A DNA stretch of 50,731 bases from Phycisphaerae bacterium (lineage in GTDB: Bacteria > Planctomycetota > Phycisphaerae > Phycisphaerales > SM1A02). The stretch's first letter is position 1; each line of letters opens with the position of its first letter. Below are positions 32,179-44,265 of the stretch, in pieces. The notes beneath the pieces are model-generated. The model did not search any database, had not been told where the DNA came from, and saw only the letters and a list, made by a program, of their open reading frames with translations. A program made the position numbers and the translations under genes. The stretch spans positions 1 to 50,731 of the forward strand of contig JAEUIU010000084.1 in NCBI GenBank assembly GCA_016795065.1. The letters are read 5' to 3'.

Positions 32179-33420
32179 ATGTCGAGCCGAACCGACCGAG
32201 GCTTCCAGTTGCTTGGCGCGAGCCGAGCGGACCTTGCTGCCAGCGAGTTCCGGGCGGCGCTCACCGACGATCCCGCACACGGGCCGGCCCTGGCCGGACT
32301 CGCGTTGGCGCTGAACGCGCTCGACCGTACTGAGGAGTCCCTCCAGGCGGCGAGGTCCGCGGTCGCCAGTGCCCCTGACCTACCGCTCGCCCGCGCTGCG
32401 CTCGCCCAATCGCTCATCGCCGCAAACAAGCCCAAGGACGCCCTGCCCGAGGCGAAGGCCGCCATCACCATGGATCCGACCACACCATGGTTCCATGGGT
32501 TGGCCGCCTTGGCTTCGCTTCAGATCGGCATGCCCAGGGACGCGCTCGAAGCGGCTGAGCGCGGCCTGTCCCTCGACGCCAACGACGAGACCTGCGCCAA
32601 CGTTCGGGGCCTGGCCCTCATCCGCCTCAATCGCCGCGACAACGCCGAGTCAAGCCTTCGCAGTTCACTTGCCCGCGACCCCGAATCCCCCTACGCCCAC
32701 GCTGCCCTCGGTCACGCCCTTCTTACCCAAGGAAAGGTGAAGGAGGCCGCCGAGCACTTCCGACAGTCGCTCCGCCGCGACCCGACCAACGCCTTTGCCC
32801 GCGACGGCCTGATGCACACGCTGCGATCCCGCTTCATCGTCTACCGGGCGGTGCTCTGGTGGCTGGCCTTCTGCGTGCGCATGCCCCGCTCGGTGTTGGT
32901 CGGGGTCATCGTGGCGTCGTTTCTCGTGCCTAACATCCTCGCCGCAGTCGCCAAGAACGCCCCGAGCGCAGCCCTCTTCATCGCCCCGATCCGCTTCTCC
33001 CTGATCGCCTTCGTCGTCCTCACCTGGATCGGCGTACCGCTCTTCAACGGACTCCTGCTTCTGGCCCGCGACGGACGGCTCCTGCTCAAGCGAAACGAGA
33101 AGTGGTGGGGAGTGGCGACGCTCAGCCTCCTACTCTCGCTCGGCGGCTGGTCGCTCCTGGCGGTCATCGATCCCACCCTGCGGACGCTGGCGACACTGCT
33201 GGCGGCCTGCAGCTTCATGCTCCTCCTGCCGGTCGGCATCGCCAGCAGCGCCTGGGACTCCCCCTCGCGCCGATGGTGGTCGCTCCTGGCCCTCGCCGCC
33301 CTGGCCGGCGTGGCCGCCTATTGCGTTGTCGAACTCACGATCTTCCCGCTGGCGATGTCGACGCTGGGGTACATCATCCTCATCAACGTCGTCGGACTGT
33401 CCGGCGCCCGGCGACAGTGA
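32179..33420 (+). CDS. TPR-repeat membrane protein
   Basis: The 413-residue protein has about six TPR units in residues 5-215, with typical Ala/Leu/Tyr spacing and Pro at the end of each unit. About six hydrophobic segments follow in the C-terminal half (about residues 220-405), so it should sit in the cytoplasmic membrane with its TPRs on the cytoplasmic side. No other domain is recognised. It follows the TPR-AAA gene closely and may localise that ATPase to the membrane. Confidence 0.8.
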   Translation: MSSRTDRGFQLLGASRADLAASEFRAALTDDPAHGPALAGLALALNALDRTEESLQAARSAVASAPDLPLARAALAQSLIAANKPKDALPEAKAAITMDPTTPWFHGLAALASLQIGMPRDALEAAERGLSLDANDETCANVRGLALIRLNRRDNAESSLRSSLARDPESPYAHAALGHALLTQGKVKEAAEHFRQSLRRDPTNAFARDGLMHTLRSRFIVYRAVLWWLAFCVRMPRSVLVGVIVASFLVPNILAAVAKNAPSAALFIAPIRFSLIAFVVLTWIGVPLFNGLLLLARDGRLLLKRNEKWWGVATLSLLLSLGGWSLLAVIDPTLRTLATLLAACSFMLLLPVGIASSAWDSPSRRWWSLLALAALAGVAAYCVVELTIFPLAMSTLGYIILINVVGLSGARRQ

Positions 33421-33451
33421 GACCTGCACGAACTGTTAGGTGAGTCGGCTG

Positions 33452-34681
33452 TTAGGTGAGCCGGGCGACCCACTCCGCGACGCGGTCAATGCCGCGGACG
33501 ATGTTCTCGTCGGCGCAGGCGAAGCTGAATCGAACGTGCGAGCGGGCACAGTGGCCGAAGTCTTCGCCCGGGACCACCGCGACGAGAGCCTCATCGAGGA
33601 GCGCGTCCGCGAACTGGCCCGGCGTCTCAATGCGCTTGCCACCCGGCGTCGTACGGCCGAGGCACTCGCCGATGTCGGGGAAGGAGTAGAAGGCGGCGTT
33701 GGGACGCACGCAGCGGAAGCGCGGGATCGTCGAGAGACGCTCGTGGATGAGTCGGGCCCGCCGGGCGAAGACCTGCCGCATGCGCTCGACGTCGTCGGCG
33801 CCGTTGGTCAGGGCCTCGACGATCGCCGGCATGATGAACGTGGCGATGCCATTGGTCATCTGCCCCTGAAGCTTGATGAGCTCTTTCGCGAAGCGCCCGC
33901 CCTCGCCCGGAGCGCAGATGTACCCGACGCGCCAACCGGTCATCGCGAAGGCCTTGCTCATGCCGTTGATGGTGATCGTGCGCTCGGCGATCTCGGGAAA
34001 GGAGGCGAGTGAACGGTGCCGCAGCCCCGGCTCGATCTCGGGGTAGAGGAGCTTCTCGTAGATCTCGTCGGCGATGACCGTGACGTGCGGATGGCGGGCG
34101 AGGACCTGAACGAAGGCTTCGATCTCTTCGGTGCGATAGGCGACGCCGCAGGGGTTCGACGGCGAGTTGATGATGACGCCGGTCGTGTTCGGCGTGATCG
34201 CCGCTTCGAGCTGCTTCGGCGTGATCTTGTAGCCGGTGCCAACGGTGCTCGGGACCTCGACGCAGCGGCCGCCGGCGATCTCGATGAGCGGCTTGTAGCT
34301 CAGCCACGCCGGCGTCGGCAGGATGACCTCCTGGCCCTTTCCCGAATCGAGCAGGCACTGGAGCGTCATGTAGAGGGCGTGCTTCGCGCCGGCTGTGATG
34401 CTCACGTGCTCGGGCTTGCAGGCGATGTGGTTTTCGCGGTTCAGCTTGTTCGCGATCGCCTCACGCGACGCCTTGTCGCCCGGGGTCGGCGCGTAGTGGG
34501 TCAGGCCCTTTTCGAGTCCCGCGATCGCCGCACGGCGGATCGGCTCGGGCGTCACGAAATCTGGCTCGCCCATGCCGAAGGCGATGACGTCCTTGCCGGT
34601 CGCTTTCAGCGCGTTCGCCCGCGCCCCGACGGCGATGGTGGCGGACTCGGAGAGGCGAAGGACACGATCGGCGATGAGCAT
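33452..34681 (-). CDS. Aspartate aminotransferase (class I, subgroup Ib)
   Basis: The 409-residue PLP enzyme transfers the amino group between aspartate and 2-oxoglutarate. The conserved features are FGMGEPDFVTP, SPSNPCGVAY (the usual motif is SPxNPTG) and PLP Lys243 in NGMSKAFAMTGWRVGY. ADEIYEK (residues 204-210) lies before the lysine. It is of the bacterial AspAT Ib type and could also accept prephenate or related substrates. ATG 34681 has a TATCCT hexamer exactly six bases upstream, suggesting a leaderless transcript. Confidence 0.9.
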   Translation of the reverse strand: MLIADRVLRLSESATIAVGARANALKATGKDVIAFGMGEPDFVTPEPIRRAAIAGLEKGLTHYAPTPGDKASREAIANKLNRENHIACKPEHVSITAGAKHALYMTLQCLLDSGKGQEVILPTPAWLSYKPLIEIAGGRCVEVPSTVGTGYKITPKQLEAAITPNTTGVIINSPSNPCGVAYRTEEIEAFVQVLARHPHVTVIADEIYEKLLYPEIEPGLRHRSLASFPEIAERTITINGMSKAFAMTGWRVGYICAPGEGGRFAKELIKLQGQMTNGIATFIMPAIVEALTNGADDVERMRQVFARRARLIHERLSTIPRFRCVRPNAAFYSFPDIGECLGRTTPGGKRIETPGQFADALLDEALVAVVPGEDFGHCARSHVRFSFACADENIVRGIDRVAEWVARLT

Positions 34682-34687
34682 GGGGGC

Positions 34688-34769
34688 AGGATACCGGCTC
34701 CCGCAGCGCGACGACGCGGCGGGCGCGGCCGATCGACGGCTCACATCCCCCGCCAAACTCGGCTACGAT
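34688..34769. promoter_or_regulatory. Divergent promoter region of AspAT and prfB
   Basis: TATCCT on the minus strand (34693-34688) is six bases before the AspAT ATG. TACGAT on the plus strand (34764-34769) is nine bases before the prfB ATG. Confidence 0.45.
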
Positions 34770-34778
34770 CCCCGGCCC

Positions 34779-35904
34779 ATGCACTACGACGCTCACCAGC
34801 CGGTGATCGACGACTTGGAGGCGCGGATCGTGACACTCCGCGACTCTCTTTGACTTCGATCGCAAGATCCGCGAACGTGCCGAACTCGACGCGCGCATGA
34901 ACTCGGCGGACTTCTGGAACAACCAGAAGGAAGCCCAGAAAGTCATCGCCGAGAACAAGATCCTCCGGGCCCAGACCGAGCCCTTGGAGGACGCTCTGCG
35001 TTCGCTTGAGGACGCCAAGGTCGGCTACGAGCTGGCGAAGGAGGCGGGTGACCGCGACCTGCTGGTCGAGGCCGACGAGTCGCTCTTTCAGCTCGCCCTG
35101 TCGATGGACAAGATCGAGACCCAGAGTCTCCTCTCGGGCAAGCACGACCACCGGAGTTGCTACGTCACGATCCAATCGGGCGCTGGCGGACTCGAGGCCG
35201 AGGATTGGGGACGGCTGCTTGAACGCATGTACCTCTACTACTGGGAGAAGCAGGGCTTCAAGTGCGAGGAACTTCACCGCGTGCCCGGCACCGACGGCGG
35301 CGTGAGTGAAGTGGCGTATCGGGTCATGGGCCCGTTCGCGTACGGCTACATGAGTTGCGAACGCGGCACGCACCGGCTCGCCCGCGTCTCCCCCTATAAC
35401 GCCGAAGGCAAGCGGCAGACGAGTTTCGCGACCGTCGACGTGACGCCGGAGTTCGAGGAGAACGACCTTGAGATTCCCGAGAAGGATCTTGAGATCGTCC
35501 CGTTCGTCCGGGCCAGCGGGCCCGGCGGACAGAACGTCAACAAGGTCGCCTCGGCGATCCGCGTGACCCACTTGCCGACGGGCATCCAGGTCGTTGCCAG
35601 CACCTATCGTGACCAGCCGCAGAACCGCAAGCAGGCCCTCACCGTCCTCCGCGCCAAGCTCGAGCAGCTCGAGGAAGAGCGGCGGGCGGCCGAGATTGCG
35701 GCGGCGACCGGCGGTAAGGTGACTCGCGACTGGGGTAACCAGATCCGCAGTTACGTCTTCTACGACAATCGCGTGAAGGACCACCGCACCAACTTCGAGG
35801 TGGGCAACCCGCCGAACGTGCTCGCCGGACAGCTTGAGGGCTTCGTCGATGCGGAACTGAAGCGCCGCCGGGCCGAGCGGGAGCGCAACGGCACGAAGGC
35901 CTGA
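34779..35904 (+). CDS. prfB: Peptide chain release factor 2 with programmed +1 frameshift
   Basis: RF2 reads UAA and UGA. The first 24 codons (34779-34850) end in CTT followed by an in-frame TGA and C. Slipping past the T at 34851 joins GAC in the next frame and continues to 35904, giving 374 residues. This is the classical self-regulating prfB frameshift (CTTTGAC). The codon-recognition motif is Ser-Pro-Tyr at 204-206 (SPF in E. coli), a variant I recall from Bacteroidota. GGQ is at 249-251. The internal Shine-Dalgarno (AGGGGG) that stimulates slipping in E. coli is missing upstream of the site. TACGAT lies nine bases before ATG. Confidence 0.95.
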
Positions 35905-35967
35905 CCGGAACGTGCTGGCAGCCCCATACCGACCGGAGACGACCGACCGCCGCGCTCTCAGCAGCCC

Positions 35968-37077
35968 ATGCTTGAACTTCGCGCCATCGAACGTCGATAC
36001 CGGAGCGAGTTGGTGCTCGCTGGCGTCGACCTTGATGTGCGGCGCGGCGAGATCGTGGCCCTGATCGGGCCATCGGGTGCCGGAAAATCGACGCTCCTGC
36101 GGATCATTGCCGGACTCGACCGCGCCGATCGGGGCTCCATCCGCCTCGGTGGACGCGACATCAGCGCGCTCCCGCCCTCGGCGCGGCGCGTGGCCATGAC
36201 CTTCGATGACGGTGCGCTCTATGAGCACCTGACCGTGATCGAAAACCTCGCCGTCGGTTTGGAGCAGTTCGGGTTTCGCGGCGCGGCTGTTGGCCAGGCC
36301 GCGACGGAGGCGGCGGCGCTTGTCGGGGCAAGCGAACTGTTAGGTCATCGTCCGGCCATGCTCTCGGCCGGCCAGCGCCGGCGTGTGGCCCTTGCCCGAG
36401 CCATTGCCCGCCGGCCCGATGTCCTTCTTCTCGACGAGCCGCTGACGCATCTGGACCTCCGCTCCCGCCTGGACCTGCGCGAGGACCTGCGCCGCGTCCA
36501 CGAGGCGACCGGCGCGGCCACGCTCCTGGTCACCCATGATCACGCCGACGCCTTGGCGATCGCCGACCGCCTTGCGTACCTGGACGCGGGGCGGATGCTC
36601 CATGTCGGCACCGCCGAGAGCTTCGGCCGACCTGCCCATGTCGCGGTCGCCCGAGGCTGTTCGTGGCACCCGATGAATGTCCTTCCCGACCCTGAAGGAA
36701 ATGGCTGGCTCGCCCTACCCGCTTCGGCCGTCACCATTGCACGTCTTGAAACCCCCAGCCATGCCGAAACAACCGGGACAGAACGCCTACCCTCGGTCGG
36801 AGAGGTCCTGTTCCTCTCAGGCGATCATGGGCCGCTGAGACGAACCGAAGGCGACGAGAACGGCGTTGTCGTCACCGTCGGCCTCCAGGTCGCACGATCG
36901 AGCCAAGAGTCCGCCCCGACGGTTCGGCTGCGCTGTCTCCTTCCGCGCGGGCTCGTCCTGGCGGTCGGCGATGCCGTTCGGGTGCGCCTCAGCCTTGATC
37001 AGCTCCAGTCCTTCGACCGCCAAGGCCTCGCCGTCGCCCAAGCGATATCGGGGCACCAACCTCCACATCGATCGTGA
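35968..37077 (+). CDS. Orphan ABC transporter ATP-binding protein (sugar-import type)
   Basis: The 369-residue protein has Walker A GPSGAGKS (34-41), Q-loop region with FDDGALYEHLTV, signature LSAGQRRRVALARAI, Walker B VLLLDEPLTHLD and the switch His in LVTHDH. A C-terminal regulatory region of about 130 residues (TOBE-like) follows. The layout matches MsmK/UgpC/MalK-type ATPases that serve several sugar importers. No permease or binding protein is adjacent. The debranching-type and GH63-type genes downstream suggest a glucan or sugar context. Confidence 0.85.
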   Translation: MLELRAIERRYRSELVLAGVDLDVRRGEIVALIGPSGAGKSTLLRIIAGLDRADRGSIRLGGRDISALPPSARRVAMTFDDGALYEHLTVIENLAVGLEQFGFRGAAVGQAATEAAALVGASELLGHRPAMLSAGQRRRVALARAIARRPDVLLLDEPLTHLDLRSRLDLREDLRRVHEATGAATLLVTHDHADALAIADRLAYLDAGRMLHVGTAESFGRPAHVAVARGCSWHPMNVLPDPEGNGWLALPASAVTIARLETPSHAETTGTERLPSVGEVLFLSGDHGPLRRTEGDENGVVVTVGLQVARSSQESAPTVRLRCLLPRGLVLAVGDAVRVRLSLDQLQSFDRQGLAVAQAISGHQPPHRS

Positions 37078-37098
37078 ACCAGCCCCCATCGGTTGGCC

Positions 37099-37104
37099 GA
37101 TAAT
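37099..37104 (+). promoter_or_regulatory. -10-like hexamer before the debranching enzyme gene
   Basis: GATAAT is six bases before the GTG at 37111, matching the leaderless pattern. It is the reason GTG 37111 is preferred over the upstream TTG at 37093. Confidence 0.35.
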
Positions 37105-37110
37105 CACCCA

Positions 37111-39239
37111 GTGTCCACCGACCCATCCGTTGCTCCCGTGCCCAATCACACCGCCGACTTTGCGGTGCACCTGGGCCCTCAGACCTGCACCAACCTCGCC
37201 GAATCCCTCCGGCGCGAATGGCTTGTCACCAACGGCATCGGCGGGTACGCGATGGGCACCGTCGCCGGAGCGCTTACGCGGCGCTATCACGCCCTGCTGA
37301 TCGCCGCGACGCGACCGCCCGCGGTGCGCACGGCGGTCCTGAGCAAGCTGGAAGAACGGCTGATCGTGCGGGGCACCAAGTACGACCTCTCGACGAACCT
37401 CTGGGCGGATGGCACCTGCGCTCCGCGAGGCTTCCGACACTGTGCCCGATTCCGGTTGGAGCGCGGCCTTCCCTGTTGGCGATGGGAGTTGGAGGAGTGC
37501 ACCCTCGAGAAGCGAATCGCGATGGTGCTTGGCGAAAACGCGGTGACGGTGGAGTACCGCCTGCTCCCGGGTAGTGCGCCGTGCGAACTCCATCTGGAGG
37601 CCCTGGTCACCAACCGTTCGCATCACACGCTCATCCCGACACCTGGCTTCGACGCCGACATCGAACGGCTGAACGGCGCGATCCGCGTCCGCCTTCCCCA
37701 GACCGCTCAGGGCGGCGTGGGCGACGAGCTCTGGCTGCATTGTCCCGAGGCCGATGCCCGACTTGCCGGCGGCCGCTCGGGCACCTGGTGGCGCGACCTT
37801 GAGCTCTCGGCTGAACGCGACCGCGGCTATGACCATCGCGATTCGATGCTGCACGCAGCGACCTTTGTCGCCCGGCTTGCACCGAGCCAGCGCCTCACGT
37901 TCGGAGCGAGCCTTGGGCTTCCCTTGCCTCGCGATCCGCAGATCCTCTTCGTCGCTGAGCAGGCCCGACGTCAGTCGTTTCTCGACTCCTCGGGCATGTC
38001 CAAGAGCCCGCCCGCCGTCCGCGAGCTTGCGCTCATGAGCGACCAGTGTGTCGTGCGCCGTCCGCTCGGCGGCGGTCAGGAAGGTTGGTCGGTCATCGCC
38101 GGCTACCCGTGGTTTGCCGATTGGTCGCGCGACACGATGCTGGCGCTTCCCGGGCTCTTCCTCACAACTCGTCGGTTTCCGGCGGCACGCAGGGTCCTCG
38201 AGACCTATGCGAAGCGTCTCTCCGGCGGCATGCTGCCGAACCGTTTTCCTGACCGGCCCGATTCGGTCGATGGCAGCGAGACGTTGGAATACAACGCCGC
38301 CGACGCGCCGCTTCTCTTCGTGCGGGCCGTCGGACTTGTCCACGAAGCGGCGCCGGACGAGCACTGGCTGCGAAGCATGTGGCCGGCTGTCCGCTCGATT
38401 GTTGAGTCCTACACGCGAGGCACGCGACACGGCATTCGCGTCGACGAGGCCGACGGGCTGGTGCAGGCGGGTGAGATGGGCCAACAGCTCACCTGGATGG
38501 ACGCGAAGGTCAACGGCCGGGTGATCACGCCCCGCATGGGCAAGCCGGTCGAGATCAATGCCCTCTGGTACCAGACCCTCATCGTCGCCCGATCGATGGC
38601 CGAACGTTTCGGCGATGACGCTGCGCCCCTGTCCGCACGGATCGCGCAAGTCCGCGAGAGTTTCGGACGCTTCTGGAACTCGAACACCAACGGTTGCTTC
38701 GACGTCATCGACGGTCCTCCAACGCCCGAGGCTCCCGACGGGAACGACCCGAGCATCCGACCAAACCAGATCCTCGCAGCCGGGCTCGAGCATGTCGCGC
38801 TGGATGCCGAACGGGCCCATCGTCTGACACACACCGTTGCCGAACACCTGTTGGTGCCGATCGCCCTTCGCACGCTTTCTCCTCATGATCGTCGCTACTG
38901 CCCACGCTACGAGGGCGATGTCATCCGCCGCGACGAGTCCTATCACCAAGGAACGGCATGGCCGTGGCTACTCTCCTTCTTCGTCCGAGCATGGCGCCGG
39001 GCTGGGGGCGAAGCGAAGATGGTGTCGACCATTCGCGCCGCGCTTGCCGAGCATCTCACGGACGGCGGGCTGGGCGGAGTGAGCGAGATCGTGGACGCAT
39101 CCGCGCCGTACGAGCCGCGAGGTTGCCCGGTGCAGGCCTGGAGCGTTGGGGCGGCACTCGAGATCATGCGTGAGCTCCACCCCGACGGAGAGGCATGCCT
39201 GAGCGATGCCGATGCGGCTGCCTGCGTCGGAGGCCGATC

Positions 39240-39243
<4 letters not shown>
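37111..39243 (+). CDS. Glycogen debranching enzyme (amylo-alpha-1,6-glucosidase type)
   Basis: The 710-residue protein has the bacterial/archaeal GDE N-terminal domain (WLVTNGIGGYAMGTVAGALTRRYHALLIAA is diagnostic). The C-terminal (alpha/alpha)6 catalytic domain has YPWFADWSRDTMLALPGLFL, LEYNAADAPLLF, QLTWMDAKVNG, and the late AWPWLLSFFVRAW. The expected role is removal of alpha-1,6 branches from glycogen-like glucans. The gene overlaps the next glycosidase gene by four bases (ATGA), showing translational coupling, so they act together on the same glucan or on its products. GTG 37111 follows a GATAAT hexamer by six bases; TTG 37093 is the alternative. Confidence 0.87.
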
Positions 39244-41918
<2,675 letters not shown>

Positions 41919-41924
41919 GTCCCG

Positions 41925-42437
41925 ATGACGGGCAAGCAGAATTGCGGTTCGATGCGGATTGATCACTCCACCGCGCCCGAAGGCCGGGCCCTACCGTATC
42001 GATCAATCGTGGACCCCTGGTCGCACTACCCCCAGACGATCCTGCGCTTTCCGCTGCCGAATCGCGCCATCGACGTCCGCCGCGAACTGAGCGACGGCGA
42101 TCGCGCGTTCCTGCGCGGGCTCTTTCCGCGCGGACGTTTCGCGATCGTCACTCCCGCCAATCCGCATGGAACGGAACTTTCCCGGACCGAGAACGAGCGG
42201 CGGCTGAACCGATTCGCGGTCGAGTTGGACCTTCTCCACATCCCCCACCTGCGGGCCGACGGGACAAGCCCCGACGGCGCGCACGTTGAGCCGGGTTTCG
42301 GCGTGCCCCTGAAGCTCCTCGCGGCGGTGCGGCTCGCCCATCAGTGGGAGCAGATCGGACTCTTCTGGTTCGACGGAGTTCGGGTCTGGATCGTGCCGGC
42401 GGACCACACCCACGAGGCACTCCCGCTTCCGCAATAG
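41925..42437 (+). CDS. DUF3293 domain protein
   Basis: The 170-residue protein has the DUF3293 features: FAIVTPANPHGTELSRTENERRLNRF, then EPGFGVPLKLLAAVRLAHQWEQIGLFWFDGVRVWIVP. The family is uncharacterised. It lies six bases after the glycosidase stop and may be the last gene of that operon. No signal peptide is visible. tRNA-Ser follows immediately. Confidence 0.8.
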   Translation: MTGKQNCGSMRIDHSTAPEGRALPYRSIVDPWSHYPQTILRFPLPNRAIDVRRELSDGDRAFLRGLFPRGRFAIVTPANPHGTELSRTENERRLNRFAVELDLLHIPHLRADGTSPDGAHVEPGFGVPLKLLAAVRLAHQWEQIGLFWFDGVRVWIVPADHTHEALPLPQ

Positions 42438-42452
42438 GCTCCTCCGATCGCG

Positions 42453-42458
42453 TAGGAT
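42453..42458 (+). promoter_or_regulatory. -10-like hexamer for tRNA-Ser
   Basis: TAGGAT lies about 28 bases upstream of the tRNA 5' end, in a short gap with no good -35 match. It is weak evidence for a promoter of the tRNA. Confidence 0.3.
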
Positions 42459-42486
42459 GGTGAGCCGCGCCAGCCTTGGCGCGCTT

Positions 42487-42573
42487 GGTGAGGTGGCAGA
42501 GTGGTTGAACGCACCGGTCTTGAAAACCGGTAAACCCGTCAGGGTTTCAAGGGTTCGAATCCCTTCCTCACCG
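42487..42573 (+). tRNA. tRNA-Ser (anticodon TGA)
   Basis: The 87-base RNA folds as a long-variable-arm tRNA. The acceptor GGTGAGG (42487-42493) pairs with CCTCACC (42566-42572), discriminator G. The anticodon stem CCGGT/ACCGG encloses CTTGAAA, anticodon TGA at 42521-42523. The T arm contains GGGTTCGAATCCC. CCA is not encoded. The last 20 bases are repeated 143 bases downstream. Confidence 0.95.
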
Positions 42574-42749
42574 CTGGGCGAAGCCGAAAGTCCTTCGGCC
42601 TTTCGCTTCGCCGGGCGGTGATGAAGCCCGACGCTACGCGACGGGCTGCGTGCCAGCTACGCTGGCCCGCGGGATCCAGATCGGGACACACCCGATTTCG
42701 AATCCCTTCCTCACCGCTGGGCGAAGCCGAAAGTCCTTCGGCCTTTCGC
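42554..42749 (+). repeat. 53-bp direct repeat that duplicates the tRNA-Ser 3' end
   Basis: The perfect 53-base sequence at 42554-42606 recurs at 42697-42749, 143 bases apart. Its first 20 bases are the T-arm and acceptor end of tRNA-Ser. The rest is a terminator-like hairpin (GCCGAAAGTCCTTCGGC plus T's). The 90 bases between the copies have no ORF. The layout is that of attL/attR left by an element that integrated at a tRNA 3' end, or of a local tandem duplication. Confidence 0.8.
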
Positions 42750-42809
42750 AGCAAGTCTGCAGCGCAACCTCGCCCCATCCACTCACGGACGAACTGTTAG
42801 GAAGCCGCC

Positions 42810-43454
42810 ATGAGCGATGTCACCGTCAGCCAGATTCGAAACGCCCTCGCCTGGCGGTATGCGACGAAGCGATTCGATCCGGCGCGGCACATCGAGGACG
42901 CGACGTGGGACGTGCTTCTGGAATCGCTCCGGCTCGCGCCTTCCTCGTTCGGCCTCCAGCCTTGGAAGTTCGTGGTGGTGGGGGACCGAACCCTGCGCCA
43001 GCGATTGCGGACCGCGTCCTGGGACCAGCCGCAGGTCACAGATGCTGACCGCCTTGTCGTCCTGGCCAGGCGATCCCCGCTTTCCTCGGAGGATGTTCGG
43101 GAACACCTGCGGCTCACCGCCGAGGTTCGCGCCGTCCCGATCAGTGAGTTCTCCGGGTATCAACGCATGATCGAGGGCTTCATGAGCCGCCCGGGCTTCG
43201 ACGTGGACGCATGGGCCGCCCGGCAGGTCTACATTGCCCTCGGCGGCTTTCTTTCCACGGCGGCGATGCTCCGTGTTGATGCCTGCCCGATGGAAGGGAT
43301 CGACCCCTTGGCCTATGACGAGGTGCTCGCCCTTCCCAACGAGGGCTATCGAACGACGGTGGTTGCCGCAGTCGGATATCGCGCCGCCGACGATGCCAAC
43401 GCACACCTCGCCAAGGTCCGATTCTCGCGAGAACGCGTCACGAGTTGGCGCTGA
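42810..43454 (+). CDS. NAD(P)H-dependent nitroreductase family protein (NfsB-like)
   Basis: The 214-residue protein has the nitroreductase FMN-binding signatures: ALAWRYATKRFDPAR (residues 13-27), LRLAPSSFGLQPWKFVVVG (about 40-58), ARQVYIALGGFLSTAAML and AVGYRAADDANA near the end. It resembles E. coli NfsB-type oxygen-insensitive nitroreductases in length and motif order. A clear Shine-Dalgarno AGGAAG precedes ATG 42810. It is monocistronic between the tRNA-Ser duplication and the sigma factor. Confidence 0.87.
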   Translation: MSDVTVSQIRNALAWRYATKRFDPARHIEDATWDVLLESLRLAPSSFGLQPWKFVVVGDRTLRQRLRTASWDQPQVTDADRLVVLARRSPLSSEDVREHLRLTAEVRAVPISEFSGYQRMIEGFMSRPGFDVDAWAARQVYIALGGFLSTAAMLRVDACPMEGIDPLAYDEVLALPNEGYRTTVVAAVGYRAADDANAHLAKVRFSRERVTSWR

Positions 43455-43474
43455 TCGCAAGATTGTCGAATCGT

Positions 43475-43480
43475 TAGAAT
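43475..43480 (+). promoter_or_regulatory. -10-like hexamer upstream of the ECF sigma gene
   Basis: TAGAAT lies 27 bases before the ATG at 43508, just after the nitroreductase stop. No good -35 element is seen. Confidence 0.3.
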
Positions 43481-43507
43481 CGGGGATGTCCGAATGGCTG
43501 TGAGGTC

Positions 43508-44155
43508 ATGCGTCAACCGCGGATTCCTGCGGGACGCTCGACCCCCACGCGAGTGTGCCCCCTGACCTCGGAACGCCCCATCCTCGCCCGAGTCGCCGCG
43601 AGCGAGCCCGGCGCAGCGACCGAGTGCATCCGTCGGTTTCGCGGGCTCGTCTGGTCGCTCGCCCGGCGCCTCTGCCCCACCGCCGCCGAGGCCGAGGACG
43701 CGGTCCAGGAGATCTTCATCGACCTCTGGCGATCGGCCGGGCGTTACGACGCTTCTATCGCCAGCGAAGCGACGTTCGTGGCCCTGATCGCCCGGCGGCG
43801 GTTGATAGATCGCACCAGGCGCCGAAAGCGGCGCCCCGAGCAATTTGTCTCCCCCGAGTCGCTCGGTTCCATTCCCGAGGGACCGAAGGGCGATGAAGGG
43901 CCTGCCGACCCGTCGAGCGACACCCGTGAGATTGCCGCAATCGCTCAGCGTGCATTCGATCGGCTGCGTCCGGAGCAGCGCCGCGTACTGCACCTGTCGA
44001 TTCGCCAAGGCCAGTCGCACGAGCAGATCGCGACCACAACCGGCCTTCCATTGGGGACGGTAAAGACCCACGCCCGACGCGGGCTGATCAAGCTCCGCGA
44101 AATGCTCGCTGCCGAAGGCCTCGAGGTTGACCCCGACGGTCCCATCGAATCCTGA
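43508..44155 (+). CDS. RNA polymerase sigma factor, ECF family
   Basis: The 215-residue protein has sigma region 2 (CIRRFRGLVWSLARRLC, then EAEDAVQEIFIDLWRSAGRYD, then ATFVALIARRRLIDRTRRR) and region 4 (RAFDRLRPEQRRVLHLSIRQGQSHEQIATTTGLPLGTVKTHARRGLIKLRE). An Ala/Pro-rich linker separates them. No anti-sigma gene is adjacent, unlike the ECF factor at 23003. The tricorn-type protease gene follows after 110 bases, but control of that gene is only a guess. Confidence 0.87.
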   Translation: MRQPRIPAGRSTPTRVCPLTSERPILARVAASEPGAATECIRRFRGLVWSLARRLCPTAAEAEDAVQEIFIDLWRSAGRYDASIASEATFVALIARRRLIDRTRRRKRRPEQFVSPESLGSIPEGPKGDEGPADPSSDTREIAAIAQRAFDRLRPEQRRVLHLSIRQGQSHEQIATTTGLPLGTVKTHARRGLIKLREMLAAEGLEVDPDGPIES

Positions 44156-44265
44156 CGAATCCTGAACTTCGAGCCGTTCTTGCGGTACAACGCCGCTCTT
44201 TCCGCGCCGGTCAGGGTGACGTTCGGGGGAATGTCGACCTGCGGGCATCAACGAAGAAAACTGCC

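Noticed and set aside
42539..42778. Short minus-strand ORF across the tRNA-Ser 3' end
   Set aside because: It encodes the well-known spurious GFEPL-type peptide read from the antisense of a tRNA-Ser and its duplicated tail.
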